The translations under genes were made by a program, and so were the position numbers. The notes beneath the pieces were generated by a model, which had not been told where the DNA came from, did not search any database, and was given only the letters and a program-made list of their open reading frames with translations. Shown here in pieces: positions 7,604 to 15,791 of a DNA stretch of 20,730 bases (position 1 is its first letter; every line of letters begins with the position of its first letter). Origin of the DNA: Methylophilaceae bacterium (GTDB lineage Bacteria; Pseudomonadota; Gammaproteobacteria; Burkholderiales; Methylophilaceae); assembly GCA_006844635.1 (NCBI GenBank), contig SPJO01000161.1:1-20730 (forward strand). Reading direction: 5' to 3'.

Positions 7604-7609
7604 TATAAT
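7604..7609 (+). promoter_or_regulatory. -10 box of the tRNA-Arg promoter
   Basis: A perfect TATAAT lies 9 nt before the first base of the tRNA, followed by the GC-containing stretch CCGCC that resembles the discriminator of stable-RNA promoters. A TTGATA at 7572-7577 is 26 nt upstream, too far to be its -35, so the -35 is uncertain. Confidence 0.55.
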
Positions 7610-7618
7610 CCGCCTCAA

Positions 7619-7695
7619 GCGCTCGTAGCTCAGTTGGATAGAGTGTCAGTTTCCGAAGCTGAAGGTCGTGGGTTCGACTCCCGCCGGGCGCGCCA
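7619..7695 (+). tRNA. tRNA-Arg (anticodon CCG)
   Basis: The 77-nt sequence folds as a full cloverleaf. The acceptor stem GCGCTCG (7619-7625) pairs with CGGGCGC (7685-7691), with one T-G pair. The anticodon stem TCAGT/GCTGA encloses the loop TTCCGAA with anticodon CCG, which reads CGG codons. The T arm contains GGTTCGACTCC. CCA is encoded at 7693-7695. It closely resembles E. coli tRNA-Arg(CCG). The 3' end is only 8 nt from the end of the convergent transglutaminase gene and no intrinsic terminator is visible between them. Confidence 0.97.
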
Positions 7696-7703
7696 TATAA
7701 TCT

Positions 7704-8585
7704 TTACGTTGTTTCTGGCGTCACCGTCACTTTTACTTTCAATTTTTGCTCTCCCCCACCCAACACAACACCACGCATCGGCGACACATCACTGAAGTCT
7801 CGCCCCCAAGCGACCGTAATATGCTCATGTTGCACTAAACAATTGTTTGTTGGGTCAAAATCAATCCAACCATGGTTCGGTGAAAAAATCGACACCCACG
7901 CATGTGAAGCATCAGCGCCGACCAAGCGCGGCTGTCCAGCAGGCGGATGCGTCAAAATATAGCCACTGACATAGCGGCAAGAAAGCCCAATAGACCGCAA
8001 CGCACCGATCATCAAATGGGCAAAATCCTGACAAACCCCGCGCTTACCAGCCAAAACCTCATCTAATGGTGTCGAAACATCCGTTGCACGTGGGTCAAAC
8101 TCAAACGCTTGATAAATTTGTTGCGTGAAGGCCATGGCTGCATCAATTAGAGGTCTACCTGACGTAAAACATGTTAAAGCAAAATCAGCCAATGCGTTAC
8201 TACATTGAATTTTTGGTGATGTATAACAATAATTCATCGCCTCTAAATAGCGCGCACTGTCTCCATGCAGCAAAGCGTTCACCTGCTCCCAAGGCTGATC
8301 ATTTTGTAGCAAGTCAGACAAACTTGGTCTCGTTTGTAGCTGTACTGCAAATGAAGAGTGTATGACTAACTTCTCATGCGGCTCTAAAATCGTTAAAAAA
8401 TCACTCGAGTTACCAAAAAAATCTTGCCGTTTAGATTGCTCAGATGGTGCTGGGTCGCAACGCAACTGATGGGATAAAGACCGCTGGTAATTAGTATCAC
8501 GCGGCACCATATTCAACTGTTGGTATGACTGCGTCACATTACTTTCGTACTGATAAATCGTTTCGTGTTCAACTTGATAACGCAT
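7704..8585 (-). CDS. Transglutaminase-like cysteine protease-fold protein of an ATP-grasp/alpha-E cassette
   Basis: This 293-residue protein has an N-terminal beta-rich bacterial transglutaminase-like domain (about 1-85, starting MRYQVEHETIYQYE). A transglutaminase core follows with an intact catalytic triad: Cys185 in KRGVCQDFAH, His228 in ASHAW and Asp244 in IDFDPTNN. Proteins of this kind act as peptidases or amide-group transferases; the actual reaction is unknown. It is the last gene of the three-gene cassette, starting one base after the stop of the ATP-grasp/alpha-E gene (TAATATG), so translation is coupled. The larger upstream protein carries a second transglutaminase domain of similar build. 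No signal peptide or TM helix is seen, so it is cytoplasmic. It ends 8 nt from the tRNA-Arg gene. Confidence 0.93.
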   Translation of the reverse strand: MRYQVEHETIYQYESNVTQSYQQLNMVPRDTNYQRSLSHQLRCDPAPSEQSKRQDFFGNSSDFLTILEPHEKLVIHSSFAVQLQTRPSLSDLLQNDQPWEQVNALLHGDSARYLEAMNYCYTSPKIQCSNALADFALTCFTSGRPLIDAAMAFTQQIYQAFEFDPRATDVSTPLDEVLAGKRGVCQDFAHLMIGALRSIGLSCRYVSGYILTHPPAGQPRLVGADASHAWVSIFSPNHGWIDFDPTNNCLVQHEHITVAWGRDFSDVSPMRGVVLGGGEQKLKVKVTVTPETT

Positions 8586-8586
8586 A

Positions 8587-11136
8587 TTAGTAGCCTGCTG
8601 TAGAGTGCGCGCTGGTGTAACTAAAGAACCTTAAGCTGAGCCTGTCTGATACTGTCAGCGTCGCTTGATACATAGCATCTAATAACTGGATTAAAGCAGG
8701 GTCTTCAGCATGATAGTGCTGATCAATATCCATCAACAGCAACTGTTCCCAGCACTGTTTTAACGGTACAGCAATACTCCCCATGCTATCTTCAGCACCC
8801 ATTTCTTCTAAATATTGCACTAAACCTTTTAATTGAAATACCACTGAATTGGGGTTGCGCTCATCAAGCAATAGTAAGTTTAACGTTGGCATCCATTCTG
8901 GTCGAGCCGTATAACGTGCACGATAAGTCACTAGATTGTTACTGATATCCAACACCCAGTCTAAATTACTATGCGATGGCATTTTTAATGCCAGTGACAG
9001 TAGCATACTCATAAACTGCAAGCGTTCTAGTCGCCGTCCTAACGACATAAACCGCCAACCCAAATCACGTGTCATCCAATCCATCGCATAACCACTAATG
9101 GCAACAAAGTGTTGAATGGCAAATTCCAATTGTGCCGAAACACCTTGCAAATCTTGACGCTGCGGGTGCTGTGTAAACTGCGTAAGCAATGCATTGACCG
9201 TTTGCCAGTGACTCGTTGAAATACGCTCACGCAGATTAAACGCTTGTTGATAATATTGCTGCACACCTGAAGCAAGGCTGTACGGTTCTGATGAAAACAC
9301 CGCTTCAATTAACAATGGTTCTAATTGCGCATCAGATAACGCAGGCGCCTCTGCTTGTTTCGATTTGGGTTTAGGCAATAACTGAAACCAACGACACAAT
9401 GCTTGAATCGTCGGCCACTCACCTTCCCGTTCATCAGGTGAATAGGCCATCAATGACTGTATCATCATGCGCAACACCATGCTTTTTTGTAGATTCCGTA
9501 CAGAGTAACGCCCATACCAGTACAAATTTTCTGCCATCCGGCTGGATAACAGCGTATTTTCATAAACAAGGTCCTGACTAGTGTTGGTCTGTCCCAACAA
9601 ACTAAATGGCGGCTGCACATATGGTGAGCGCACCCATACATCCTTACTCGTTCCACCACGCTGCATGGTGACGATACGCCCATCTTGCGTACTCGCCACT
9701 CGCGCTAACCCACCTGGCATAATGGCGTAACCATTCGGGGTAGCAAATGCATACACACGCAAGCTGACCGCACGCGACTGCACACTGGCATTCGACTGTT
9801 GCATCCCTTCTTCTGGAATTAAAGTAGGTGCTTGAGAAATTGCCACCTGCTCTTGTGCGATATAGTGTTCTGGGTTTGCCTGTATCGCTTCGATTAAGTC
9901 AGCCTTTTCTGCTGCATTCAAGTCTTCACCAAAAACAGGTCGGCTTTCCGCTTGTGCATAAGCCGGTTTAATCACTAATTGCGCAAGGTTCTCTGTCACA
10001 TAGGCCATCGCGCTAGGCTCACCACACCACCAAGTTGCCACCGATGGCATGCGCAACTTTTCACCCAACATTGATTCGCATAGCTTAGGCAAAAAGCCCA
10101 ACAAAGCTCCAGACTCTAATAGATTAGCACCTAATGCATTGGCAACTACCACATTACCGCGCCGGGCCGACTCTGCTAATCCTGCAACCCCCAATAACGA
10201 AGTGGCATTAAACTCCAACGGATCGCAATAGTCATCATCGATACGTCGCAAAATCGCATGCACCGGCTTTAAGCCCTCAATGGTTTTGAGCCAAACAACC
10301 CCATTACGTACAGTCAAATCATTACCCTGCACCAATGGGTAGCCTAAGTAGCCAGCCATAAATGATTGTTCATGATAGGTTTCGTTATAAGGGCCTGGCG
10401 TTAGAATCACAACCAGCGGCGACTCGCCATCACTCAAAGGGGGCAGATTAGCGACTGTTGCTGACTGGTTTTGAGCAGCGCGTCGGCCCCAATGCGTCAG
10501 GCTGTCTCGCATGCTGGCAAAAAAACCACTTAAACGCTCAACATTGAGCTCACGAAATAATGTTGGGAAAGCACTCGCGACAATCGTACGATTCTCCAGT
10601 GCATAACCCGCACCTGTTGGCGCCTGTGTCCGGTCTGAAACCACCCACCATTGTCCATTCGGCGCGCGTGCAATATCGACTGCATAGCTATGTAAGGCAA
10701 TATTGTCATAATGCGCCATGCCAACGCAATCACGTAAAAAACCATCATGTCCATAGACTAATGCTGGTGGTAACTGGCCTGTTTTAAGCAACTGCTGTCC
10801 GCCATAAATATCCAGCAAAATCTGATTCAATAAAGTGGCCCGCTGTGCAACAGCTCCTGCGATATGCTGCCACTCATCCTGCGGCAACATCAATGGCAAT
10901 ACATCCAAATCCCACGGGCGTTGTAAGCCATGTGTATCTGCATACACATTGTAAGTCACCCCATTATCCTGTACTTGGCGTTGAACAGACTCCATCCGTT
11001 TACGCAATTGTTCAGGACTAAGTGTCAAGAGACTCTGGATAAAAGGTTGCCAGTGGGCGCGCGGCTGACCTGTTTCATCTAGCAGCTCATGGTAATGATC
11101 GCCCAGCGCCAGCTGATTAAGCATTGATTGCAACAT
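8587..11136 (-). CDS. Circularly permuted ATP-grasp ligase fused to an alpha-E domain
   Basis: This 849-residue fusion has two parts. Residues about 60-500 are a circularly permuted ATP-grasp domain (older DUF404/DUF407), recognised by NGVTYNVYAD, by ILRRIDDDYCDPLE (about 295-308) and by VVVANALGANLLES (about 329-342). Residues about 520-840 are the all-helical alpha-E domain (DUF403), opening with the characteristic LLSSRMAENLYWYGRY (about 529-544). In many bacteria these are separate genes. The ATP-grasp part should form an amide or peptide-like bond using ATP; the alpha-E helical domain is thought to act with it. The substrate is unknown. It lies 32 nt downstream of the transglutaminase-DUF2126 gene and 1 nt upstream of the second transglutaminase gene. 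No signal peptide is seen. Confidence 0.93.
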   Translation of the reverse strand: MLQSMLNQLALGDHYHELLDETGQPRAHWQPFIQSLLTLSPEQLRKRMESVQRQVQDNGVTYNVYADTHGLQRPWDLDVLPLMLPQDEWQHIAGAVAQRATLLNQILLDIYGGQQLLKTGQLPPALVYGHDGFLRDCVGMAHYDNIALHSYAVDIARAPNGQWWVVSDRTQAPTGAGYALENRTIVASAFPTLFRELNVERLSGFFASMRDSLTHWGRRAAQNQSATVANLPPLSDGESPLVVILTPGPYNETYHEQSFMAGYLGYPLVQGNDLTVRNGVVWLKTIEGLKPVHAILRRIDDDYCDPLEFNATSLLGVAGLAESARRGNVVVANALGANLLESGALLGFLPKLCESMLGEKLRMPSVATWWCGEPSAMAYVTENLAQLVIKPAYAQAESRPVFGEDLNAAEKADLIEAIQANPEHYIAQEQVAISQAPTLIPEEGMQQSNASVQSRAVSLRVYAFATPNGYAIMPGGLARVASTQDGRIVTMQRGGTSKDVWVRSPYVQPPFSLLGQTNTSQDLVYENTLLSSRMAENLYWYGRYSVRNLQKSMVLRMMIQSLMAYSPDEREGEWPTIQALCRWFQLLPKPKSKQAEAPALSDAQLEPLLIEAVFSSEPYSLASGVQQYYQQAFNLRERISTSHWQTVNALLTQFTQHPQRQDLQGVSAQLEFAIQHFVAISGYAMDWMTRDLGWRFMSLGRRLERLQFMSMLLSLALKMPSHSNLDWVLDISNNLVTYRARYTARPEWMPTLNLLLLDERNPNSVVFQLKGLVQYLEEMGAEDSMGSIAVPLKQCWEQLLLMDIDQHYHAEDPALIQLLDAMYQATLTVSDRLSLRFFSYTSAHSTAGY

Positions 11137-11168
11137 GGAATTAATCGAATTAACTAAATGGGCTTAGT

Positions 11169-14100
11169 TTAATTGACCTGCCATCTCAGGTCTAGCGTAA
11201 ACGGATAATGTGGATTGCGCACTTCATCTTTGACCTTCACTTCCCCTGGCGTATGTCCATGATCCCAGAAACGTGCAAATCGTCTTGCTTCTGCTTCGTT
11301 TGCATTCACAGGAAATGTATTGTAATTCCGTCCACCGGGATGCGACACATGATAGGTACAACCGCCTAATGACTTATTCGACCACGTATCGACGAGATCA
11401 AACACTAGTGGCGCTTGTACATCGATTGTTGGGTGTAACGCTGACCAAGGGCTCCATGCTCTAAAGCGAACGCCTGCAACATATTCGCCAGCCGTACCCG
11501 TTGCCTGCAACGGTAGTTGACGACCATTGCAAGTGACCGCATGGCGACCTTCTGTTAGGCCTCTCACGCGTAGCTGCATCCGCTCAACAGACGAATCCAC
11601 ATAGCGCGCAGTGCCGCTACCTGCCATTTCCTCACCCAATACATGCCAAGGCTCAATTGCTTGACGTAACTCAAGCTCAACCCCTTGGTAAGCCACCGTA
11701 CCAAACCGCGGGAAACGGAATTCCACAAAAGGATCAAACCATGCTTTCTCGAAAGCATAACCAGCACTGCGTAAGTCATCCACTATATCGGCAATATCCT
11801 GTGCAATAAATTGCGGCAGCATCCAGCGGTCATGCAGTTCTGTTCCCCAATGCACCAACTTACCTTCATAGGGTTTCTCCCAAAAACGCGCAACTAATGC
11901 ACGTACCAACAAGCTCTGCAGAAGACTCATTTGCGCATGCGGCGGCATCTCAAAAGCACGGAACTCAACTAAGCCCAATCTTCCAGTCGGCCCATCAGGT
12001 GAGTACAGTTTATCAATGGAGAATTCAGCACGATGTGTATTCCCAGTCAAATCAACCAATAAATTTCGAAGCAAGCGGTCGACTAGCCAAGGCTGTTTAC
12101 TTTCTTCGCCCGGGGTTAACGCTTGCGCCATTTGCTGAAATGCAATCGACAGTTCATACAAGTTATCATCACGCGCTTCATCTACACGCGGCGCCTGACT
12201 GGTCGGACCGATAAACGCCCCAGAAAATAAATACGATAAAGACGGATGGTTTTGCCAGTAAGTGATTAAGCTGCGCAAGACATCGGGCCGCCGTAACATC
12301 GGGCTGTCTGCCGCTGTTTCCCCGCCTAGGGTTAGGTGATTACCGCCACCCGTTCCTGTGTGGCGTCCATCCAGCATAAACTTCTCCGTGCCCAAGCGAC
12401 ATTGCCTAGCTGTTTCATACAAAACATTCACATTTTCAACCAAGGTTTTCCAAGTTTTTGCTGGGTGTACATTCACCTCAATCACCCCAGGATCAGGGGT
12501 GACACTGAGTAAAGTTAAGCGATGGTCACGTGGTGGGGTATAGCCTTCAATACGTACTTTCAGCGATAAGCTTTCTGCGGTTTGTTCGATAACCCGTAAT
12601 AAATCTAAATAGTCTTCCAAACGTTCCACTGGTGGCATAAAGATCGTTAAGTGCCCATCACGCACCTCTACGCATAACGCCGTATGGATGACCTCACGTG
12701 CCTTGGGCAGTTTACCCTTATGCTTGCGCCGCACTTTTGTTTTATTGCCTTTTTCCAGCTTCTGTTTTTCTTCAAACGGGTCTAATGGAAACGTTGGGTC
12801 TATGTCCTTGGGTAGTTTCTTTGGCAAGCTATCTAATGGCAAGCGCAAACCGACAGGAGAATCACCTTCCACCAAATACAAGTTTTCGCGCTTTAATGGC
12901 CATTTACTGGTTAACCACTCTCCCGCTTGTTTACTTTCATTAGGTTTCAGTGGCATCACAAAACCAACAACTTGCCCTAAATCACCTTCAAGCAATTCTG
13001 CTAGTCGCTTGCGATCACGGCTATCCGTTAAATCAGCATCTAATGGGTTAACATTATTCGGTAATTGCTGCTCTTTTTGAGTATGCAGCAAAATATCTTC
13101 ATAGGCCGGAATCACACACGCTTGAGGAAAACCTAATTGACCCGCTAAGTGCTTAACAAAATCTGCTGCCACCTCAGATGTATAGCCTTCAGCAGTTGTT
13201 TCACCACTCAATAAATTTGCATTTTTCCAGGCTGGCTTACCATCCTTACGCCAGTACAAGTTGATTGCCCAGCGGGGCAGTGGCTCCCCTGGATACCACT
13301 TACCCTGTCCATAATGCACAAAACCATTCTTAGAATAGACCTCCTGCAACCGCATGGCCAATTCGCCTGCAACCTTGCGTTTATCATCGCCTAAGGCTTG
13401 CGTGTTCCATTGATCGCCATCCATATCATCAATCGATACAAATGTCGGTTCTCCACCTTGCGTCAATCGGACATCCATTTTTTTCAACTGCCGATCAACT
13501 TTGTTGCCTAATTTATAAATGGATTGCCATTGTGGCTCACTATATGGTTTGGTGACCCGCGGATCTTCATGAATCCGCATCACCGACATCTCATGAGCAA
13601 ACTCCACCTCTGCTTGATCAGTAAATCCAACAATAGGTGCTGCAGAGGTTGGTAGTGCCGTACAAGCAAGCGGAATATGGCCTTCTCCAGCTAACAAGCC
13701 AGAGGTTGGATCCATACCAACCCAACCTGCTCCAGGAATAAATACTTCTGTCCAAGCATGTAAGTCCGTGAAATCCACATCTGTGCCGCTAGGCCCATCA
13801 AGTGCTTCAACATCCGCCTTCAATTGAATTAAGTAGCCAGAAACAAAACGTGCAGCTAACCCCAAATGACGCATTATCTGCACCAACAACCAAGCTGAGT
13901 CACGGCAAGATCCCGTGCGCTTTTCTAGCGTTTCTTCTGGCGTTTGAATCCCAGGTTCCATACGAACCAAATAGCCAATATCCTGCTGCAATTGCTGATT
14001 AATTGAGACTAAAAAATCTACAATCCGCATATCAGGTTTAATCAAGTTTCCCCTAGCGTGGTCTAAGCAACGCTTTAATAGCGGCCCTACTTCATCAGTC

Positions 14101-14456
14101 TGCAGATAGCTATTCAGCTCAAATGTTTGTTGCTCCGTGTAATCAAACGGGTAATGCTCAGCATATTTTTCAACAAAAAAATCAAACGGATTAATGACCG
14201 TCATGTCTGCCACTAAATCGACCGTAAAATCTAATTCACGCACCATTTCAGGGAATACATACCGCGCAATATAATTACCATATGGATCTTGTTGCCAGTT
14301 AATAAAGTGCTCAGCTGGGTTGACTGTTATTGAATAGGAATCAATAGTCGTGCGAGAATGCGCTGCAGGCTTTAAGCGAACTTCATGTGGAGACAATTTA
14401 ACCAGTCGATCGAAACGGTAACTAGTGCGATGGTGTAAGGCGACTTTAATAGCCAT
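11169..14456 (-). CDS. Transglutaminase fused to a DUF2126 putative amidoligase
   Basis: This 1095-residue protein leads the cassette. Residues 1-260 are a transglutaminase-like N-terminal domain and core with triad Cys184 (KRTGSCRDSA), His233 (DLHAW) and Asp249 (GMDPTSG). The rest, about 300-1095, is DUF2126, classed as a putative amidoligase. Visible family blocks are LTQGGEPTFVSIDD (about 331-344), YGQGKWYPGEPLPRW (about 382-396) and DGRHTGTGGGNHLTLGG (696-712), the last resembling the substrate loop of glutamine-synthetase-like ligases. A basic linker (about 570-586, rich in Lys and Arg) divides the DUF2126 region. An AAAGGAG ribosome binding site at 14461-14467 sits 4 nt before the ATG. 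The length is normal for the family and no frameshift is seen. Combining a ligase and an amide-cleaving domain suggests making and removing an amide modification; this is inference. Confidence 0.93.
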   Translation of the reverse strand: MAIKVALHHRTSYRFDRLVKLSPHEVRLKPAAHSRTTIDSYSITVNPAEHFINWQQDPYGNYIARYVFPEMVRELDFTVDLVADMTVINPFDFFVEKYAEHYPFDYTEQQTFELNSYLQTDEVGPLLKRCLDHARGNLIKPDMRIVDFLVSINQQLQQDIGYLVRMEPGIQTPEETLEKRTGSCRDSAWLLVQIMRHLGLAARFVSGYLIQLKADVEALDGPSGTDVDFTDLHAWTEVFIPGAGWVGMDPTSGLLAGEGHIPLACTALPTSAAPIVGFTDQAEVEFAHEMSVMRIHEDPRVTKPYSEPQWQSIYKLGNKVDRQLKKMDVRLTQGGEPTFVSIDDMDGDQWNTQALGDDKRKVAGELAMRLQEVYSKNGFVHYGQGKWYPGEPLPRWAINLYWRKDGKPAWKNANLLSGETTAEGYTSEVAADFVKHLAGQLGFPQACVIPAYEDILLHTQKEQQLPNNVNPLDADLTDSRDRKRLAELLEGDLGQVVGFVMPLKPNESKQAGEWLTSKWPLKRENLYLVEGDSPVGLRLPLDSLPKKLPKDIDPTFPLDPFEEKQKLEKGNKTKVRRKHKGKLPKAREVIHTALCVEVRDGHLTIFMPPVERLEDYLDLLRVIEQTAESLSLKVRIEGYTPPRDHRLTLLSVTPDPGVIEVNVHPAKTWKTLVENVNVLYETARQCRLGTEKFMLDGRHTGTGGGNHLTLGGETAADSPMLRRPDVLRSLITYWQNHPSLSYLFSGAFIGPTSQAPRVDEARDDNLYELSIAFQQMAQALTPGEESKQPWLVDRLLRNLLVDLTGNTHRAEFSIDKLYSPDGPTGRLGLVEFRAFEMPPHAQMSLLQSLLVRALVARFWEKPYEGKLVHWGTELHDRWMLPQFIAQDIADIVDDLRSAGYAFEKAWFDPFVEFRFPRFGTVAYQGVELELRQAIEPWHVLGEEMAGSGTARYVDSSVERMQLRVRGLTEGRHAVTCNGRQLPLQATGTAGEYVAGVRFRAWSPWSALHPTIDVQAPLVFDLVDTWSNKSLGGCTYHVSHPGGRNYNTFPVNANEAEARRFARFWDHGHTPGEVKVKDEVRNPHYPFTLDLRWQVN

Positions 14457-14764
14457 GCAACTCCTTTAATTTAGCGATGACTGAACAATGCAGGAACTAT
14501 GCCAGACAAGCTAAGCGCCTATCACCTAACGCCAGAAGAAGCGTACCATTAAGGGCATGCTTAACACTCACCCATGGCTAACTAACTTTGCCCGAAGATA
14601 ACCGCTGACAGAAGGAATGATGGTGACAAGCATGGAAGCGTCAACAATCGCAGCGATTAAAGAAGCACTATGCCGATTTAATATGTTGGTTTCGATATGC
14701 AACCCCAGGCAAGATAGCCAACAAGGGCTTTTGCTTGTAATGGTAAGCGTTCTTTTCTTCAAAA
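14457..14764. other. Gene-free upstream region of the amidoligase cassette
   Basis: This 308-nt stretch separates the cassette from the MerC-domain gene. It holds the cassette's ribosome binding site (14461-14467) and presumably its promoter, but I see no consensus -35/-10 pair. Two short frames exist, 64 codons on the minus strand (TTG start) and 84 codons on the plus strand running antisense into the MerC gene. Neither resembles a known family. A short inverted repeat TTAAG/CTTAA occurs at 14549-14564. No terminator for the MerC gene with a U-tract is evident. Confidence 0.5.
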
Positions 14765-15178
14765 CTATTGATTTTCCGCGTCAGGACATGGGCAATCTGA
14801 TTGATGCTGACATAAGCGATAATTCCACAAATGCCCTACTGCAACAAAACCTGCCCCAAGTACGGTCATGAACTTTTCTCCCCATTCACCAACTACATCC
14901 TCACCTAGCAATACCGCTAAAATGAGTAGTAATAGTCCAATAAAACCTAATACCAACAACCGGTAATGTTTGTGTTGTTTACACCCCATTGCTAATGCAA
15001 AAATACTCGCAGGAATCACCGCGACCAACATCCACACATGGAAGCGCTCATCATTTAATGGCAACGCTGCCAAACTAGGCAATAACACCACCATTAATGG
15101 CAAGATTAAGCAATGAACCGTACACAATAATGATAAGGTTACTGCAAATTTATCTGAGGCTTGTCGTAATGCTTTCAT
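14765..15178 (-). CDS. MerC-domain membrane protein
   Basis: This 137-residue protein fits the MerC family. It has four hydrophobic helices and a metal-site motif CTVHC in the first (Cys19 and Cys23). The C-terminus is Cys- and His-rich (YRLCQHQSDCPCPDAENQ). MerC of mercury operons carries Hg(II) across the inner membrane, but there is no merR, merA or merP here. It follows the Zur-type regulator by 30 nt behind a Zur-like box, so a role in zinc or related metal traffic is more likely. That role is inference from context. The length is typical of the short, chromosomal MerC-domain proteins. Confidence 0.85.
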   Translation of the reverse strand: MKALRQASDKFAVTLSLLCTVHCLILPLMVVLLPSLAALPLNDERFHVWMLVAVIPASIFALAMGCKQHKHYRLLVLGFIGLLLLILAVLLGEDVVGEWGEKFMTVLGAGFVAVGHLWNYRLCQHQSDCPCPDAENQ

Positions 15179-15208
15179 ATTGCTTCTCGCGTCATTCTTT
15201 ACCGTGCC

Positions 15209-15658
15209 TTACGCACACTGCGCGCATAAGCAATTAATTTCTAGTTGTGGACTAATCAGTTGGTAATCGGCATCTGTTACGGTTTGTTTGAGTTCTAAGA
15301 TGGTGGATTGGCTAATACTGACTTCTTTAACAGTACTGCATTTTTTACAAATCAAAAATTGTGGCGTGCCGTGCGCATGGTCACAACTAATATGTGCACA
15401 AGCAACATATTTATTCGCTATATTAAGTTTATGAACCAAATGCTCACTCTCAAGAAAGTCTAAAATACGGTAGACTGACATTGCAGGAATACGCGCACTA
15501 AATGCCGTCTCGCAATAATCTACCAACTCATAAGCCGAAAGCGCTTTGTTAGATTGCACTAAGCCAGACAACACCTGCTTTCGCTTATCAGTTAATCGCG
15601 CACCATTTGTTTTACATTGTTGCTCGGCATGCTTTATCACTGCATCTAGTTTATTCAT
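15209..15658 (-). CDS. zur: Fur-family zinc-responsive regulator, Zur type
   Basis: This 149-residue protein is a Fur-family metalloregulator. The winged-helix DNA-binding half spans about 1-85 (TDKRKQVLSGL, SAYELVDYCE, MSVYRILDFLESEHLVHKL). The C-terminal half has a metal-binding segment with CDHAHG (His94 and His96), a structural zinc pair CKKC (Cys104 and Cys107) and a second pair CAQC (Cys145 and Cys148), as in Zur. Absence of the Fur-type HHDH motif and the Zur-like palindrome upstream favour zinc over iron. Zinc-loaded Zur represses zinc uptake genes. An AGGT-type site precedes the ATG. It is the first gene of a two-gene unit with the MerC-domain protein and is probably autoregulated. 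Confidence 0.88.
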   Translation of the reverse strand: MNKLDAVIKHAEQQCKTNGARLTDKRKQVLSGLVQSNKALSAYELVDYCETAFSARIPAMSVYRILDFLESEHLVHKLNIANKYVACAHISCDHAHGTPQFLICKKCSTVKEVSISQSTILELKQTVTDADYQLISPQLEINCLCAQCA

Positions 15659-15715
15659 GGTTTTTACCTAAAAATAACCTTTTTACGCTCTGCATTTAAT
15701 ATGCTCCAATAAAAT

Positions 15716-15733
15716 GTTATGTTATAACATAAC
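15716..15733. promoter_or_regulatory. Perfect 18-bp palindrome, Zur-box-like operator
   Basis: GTTATGTTATAACATAAC is a perfect palindrome and contains the ATGTTATAACAT core typical of Zur operators in Gram-negative bacteria. It lies 57 nt upstream of the zur start codon. On the minus strand a TTGCAA at 15742-15747 and a TAACAT at 15719-15724, 17 nt apart, could be -35 and -10 elements, so bound regulator would block RNA polymerase. The promoter call is weaker than the operator call. Confidence 0.8.
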
Positions 15734-15791
15734 CTATATTTTTGCAATGTCATGAGATTAGCCTAATAACCAATAAATACTGACTCAAACA

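Noticed and set aside
7619..7695. tRNA-Arg as an attachment site of a mobile island carrying the amidoligase cassette
   Set aside because: No integrase gene, and no repeat of the tRNA 3' end was seen elsewhere in the window.
12688..13080. 130-codon plus-strand frame
   Set aside because: Antisense to the DUF2126 gene and without a plausible start context or recognisable domain.
14568..14762. 64-codon minus-strand frame upstream of the cassette
   Set aside because: It needs a TTG start, has no ribosome site and no family resemblance; kept only as part of the gene-free region.
14617..14871. 84-codon plus-strand frame with an AAGGA site before its ATG
   Set aside because: Its second half is antisense to the well-supported MerC-domain gene and the protein resembles no family, so it is most likely a chance frame.
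14765..15178. Mercury-resistance operon
   Set aside because: Only a MerC-domain gene is present; no merR, merT, merP or merA, and the regulator next to it is of Zur type.
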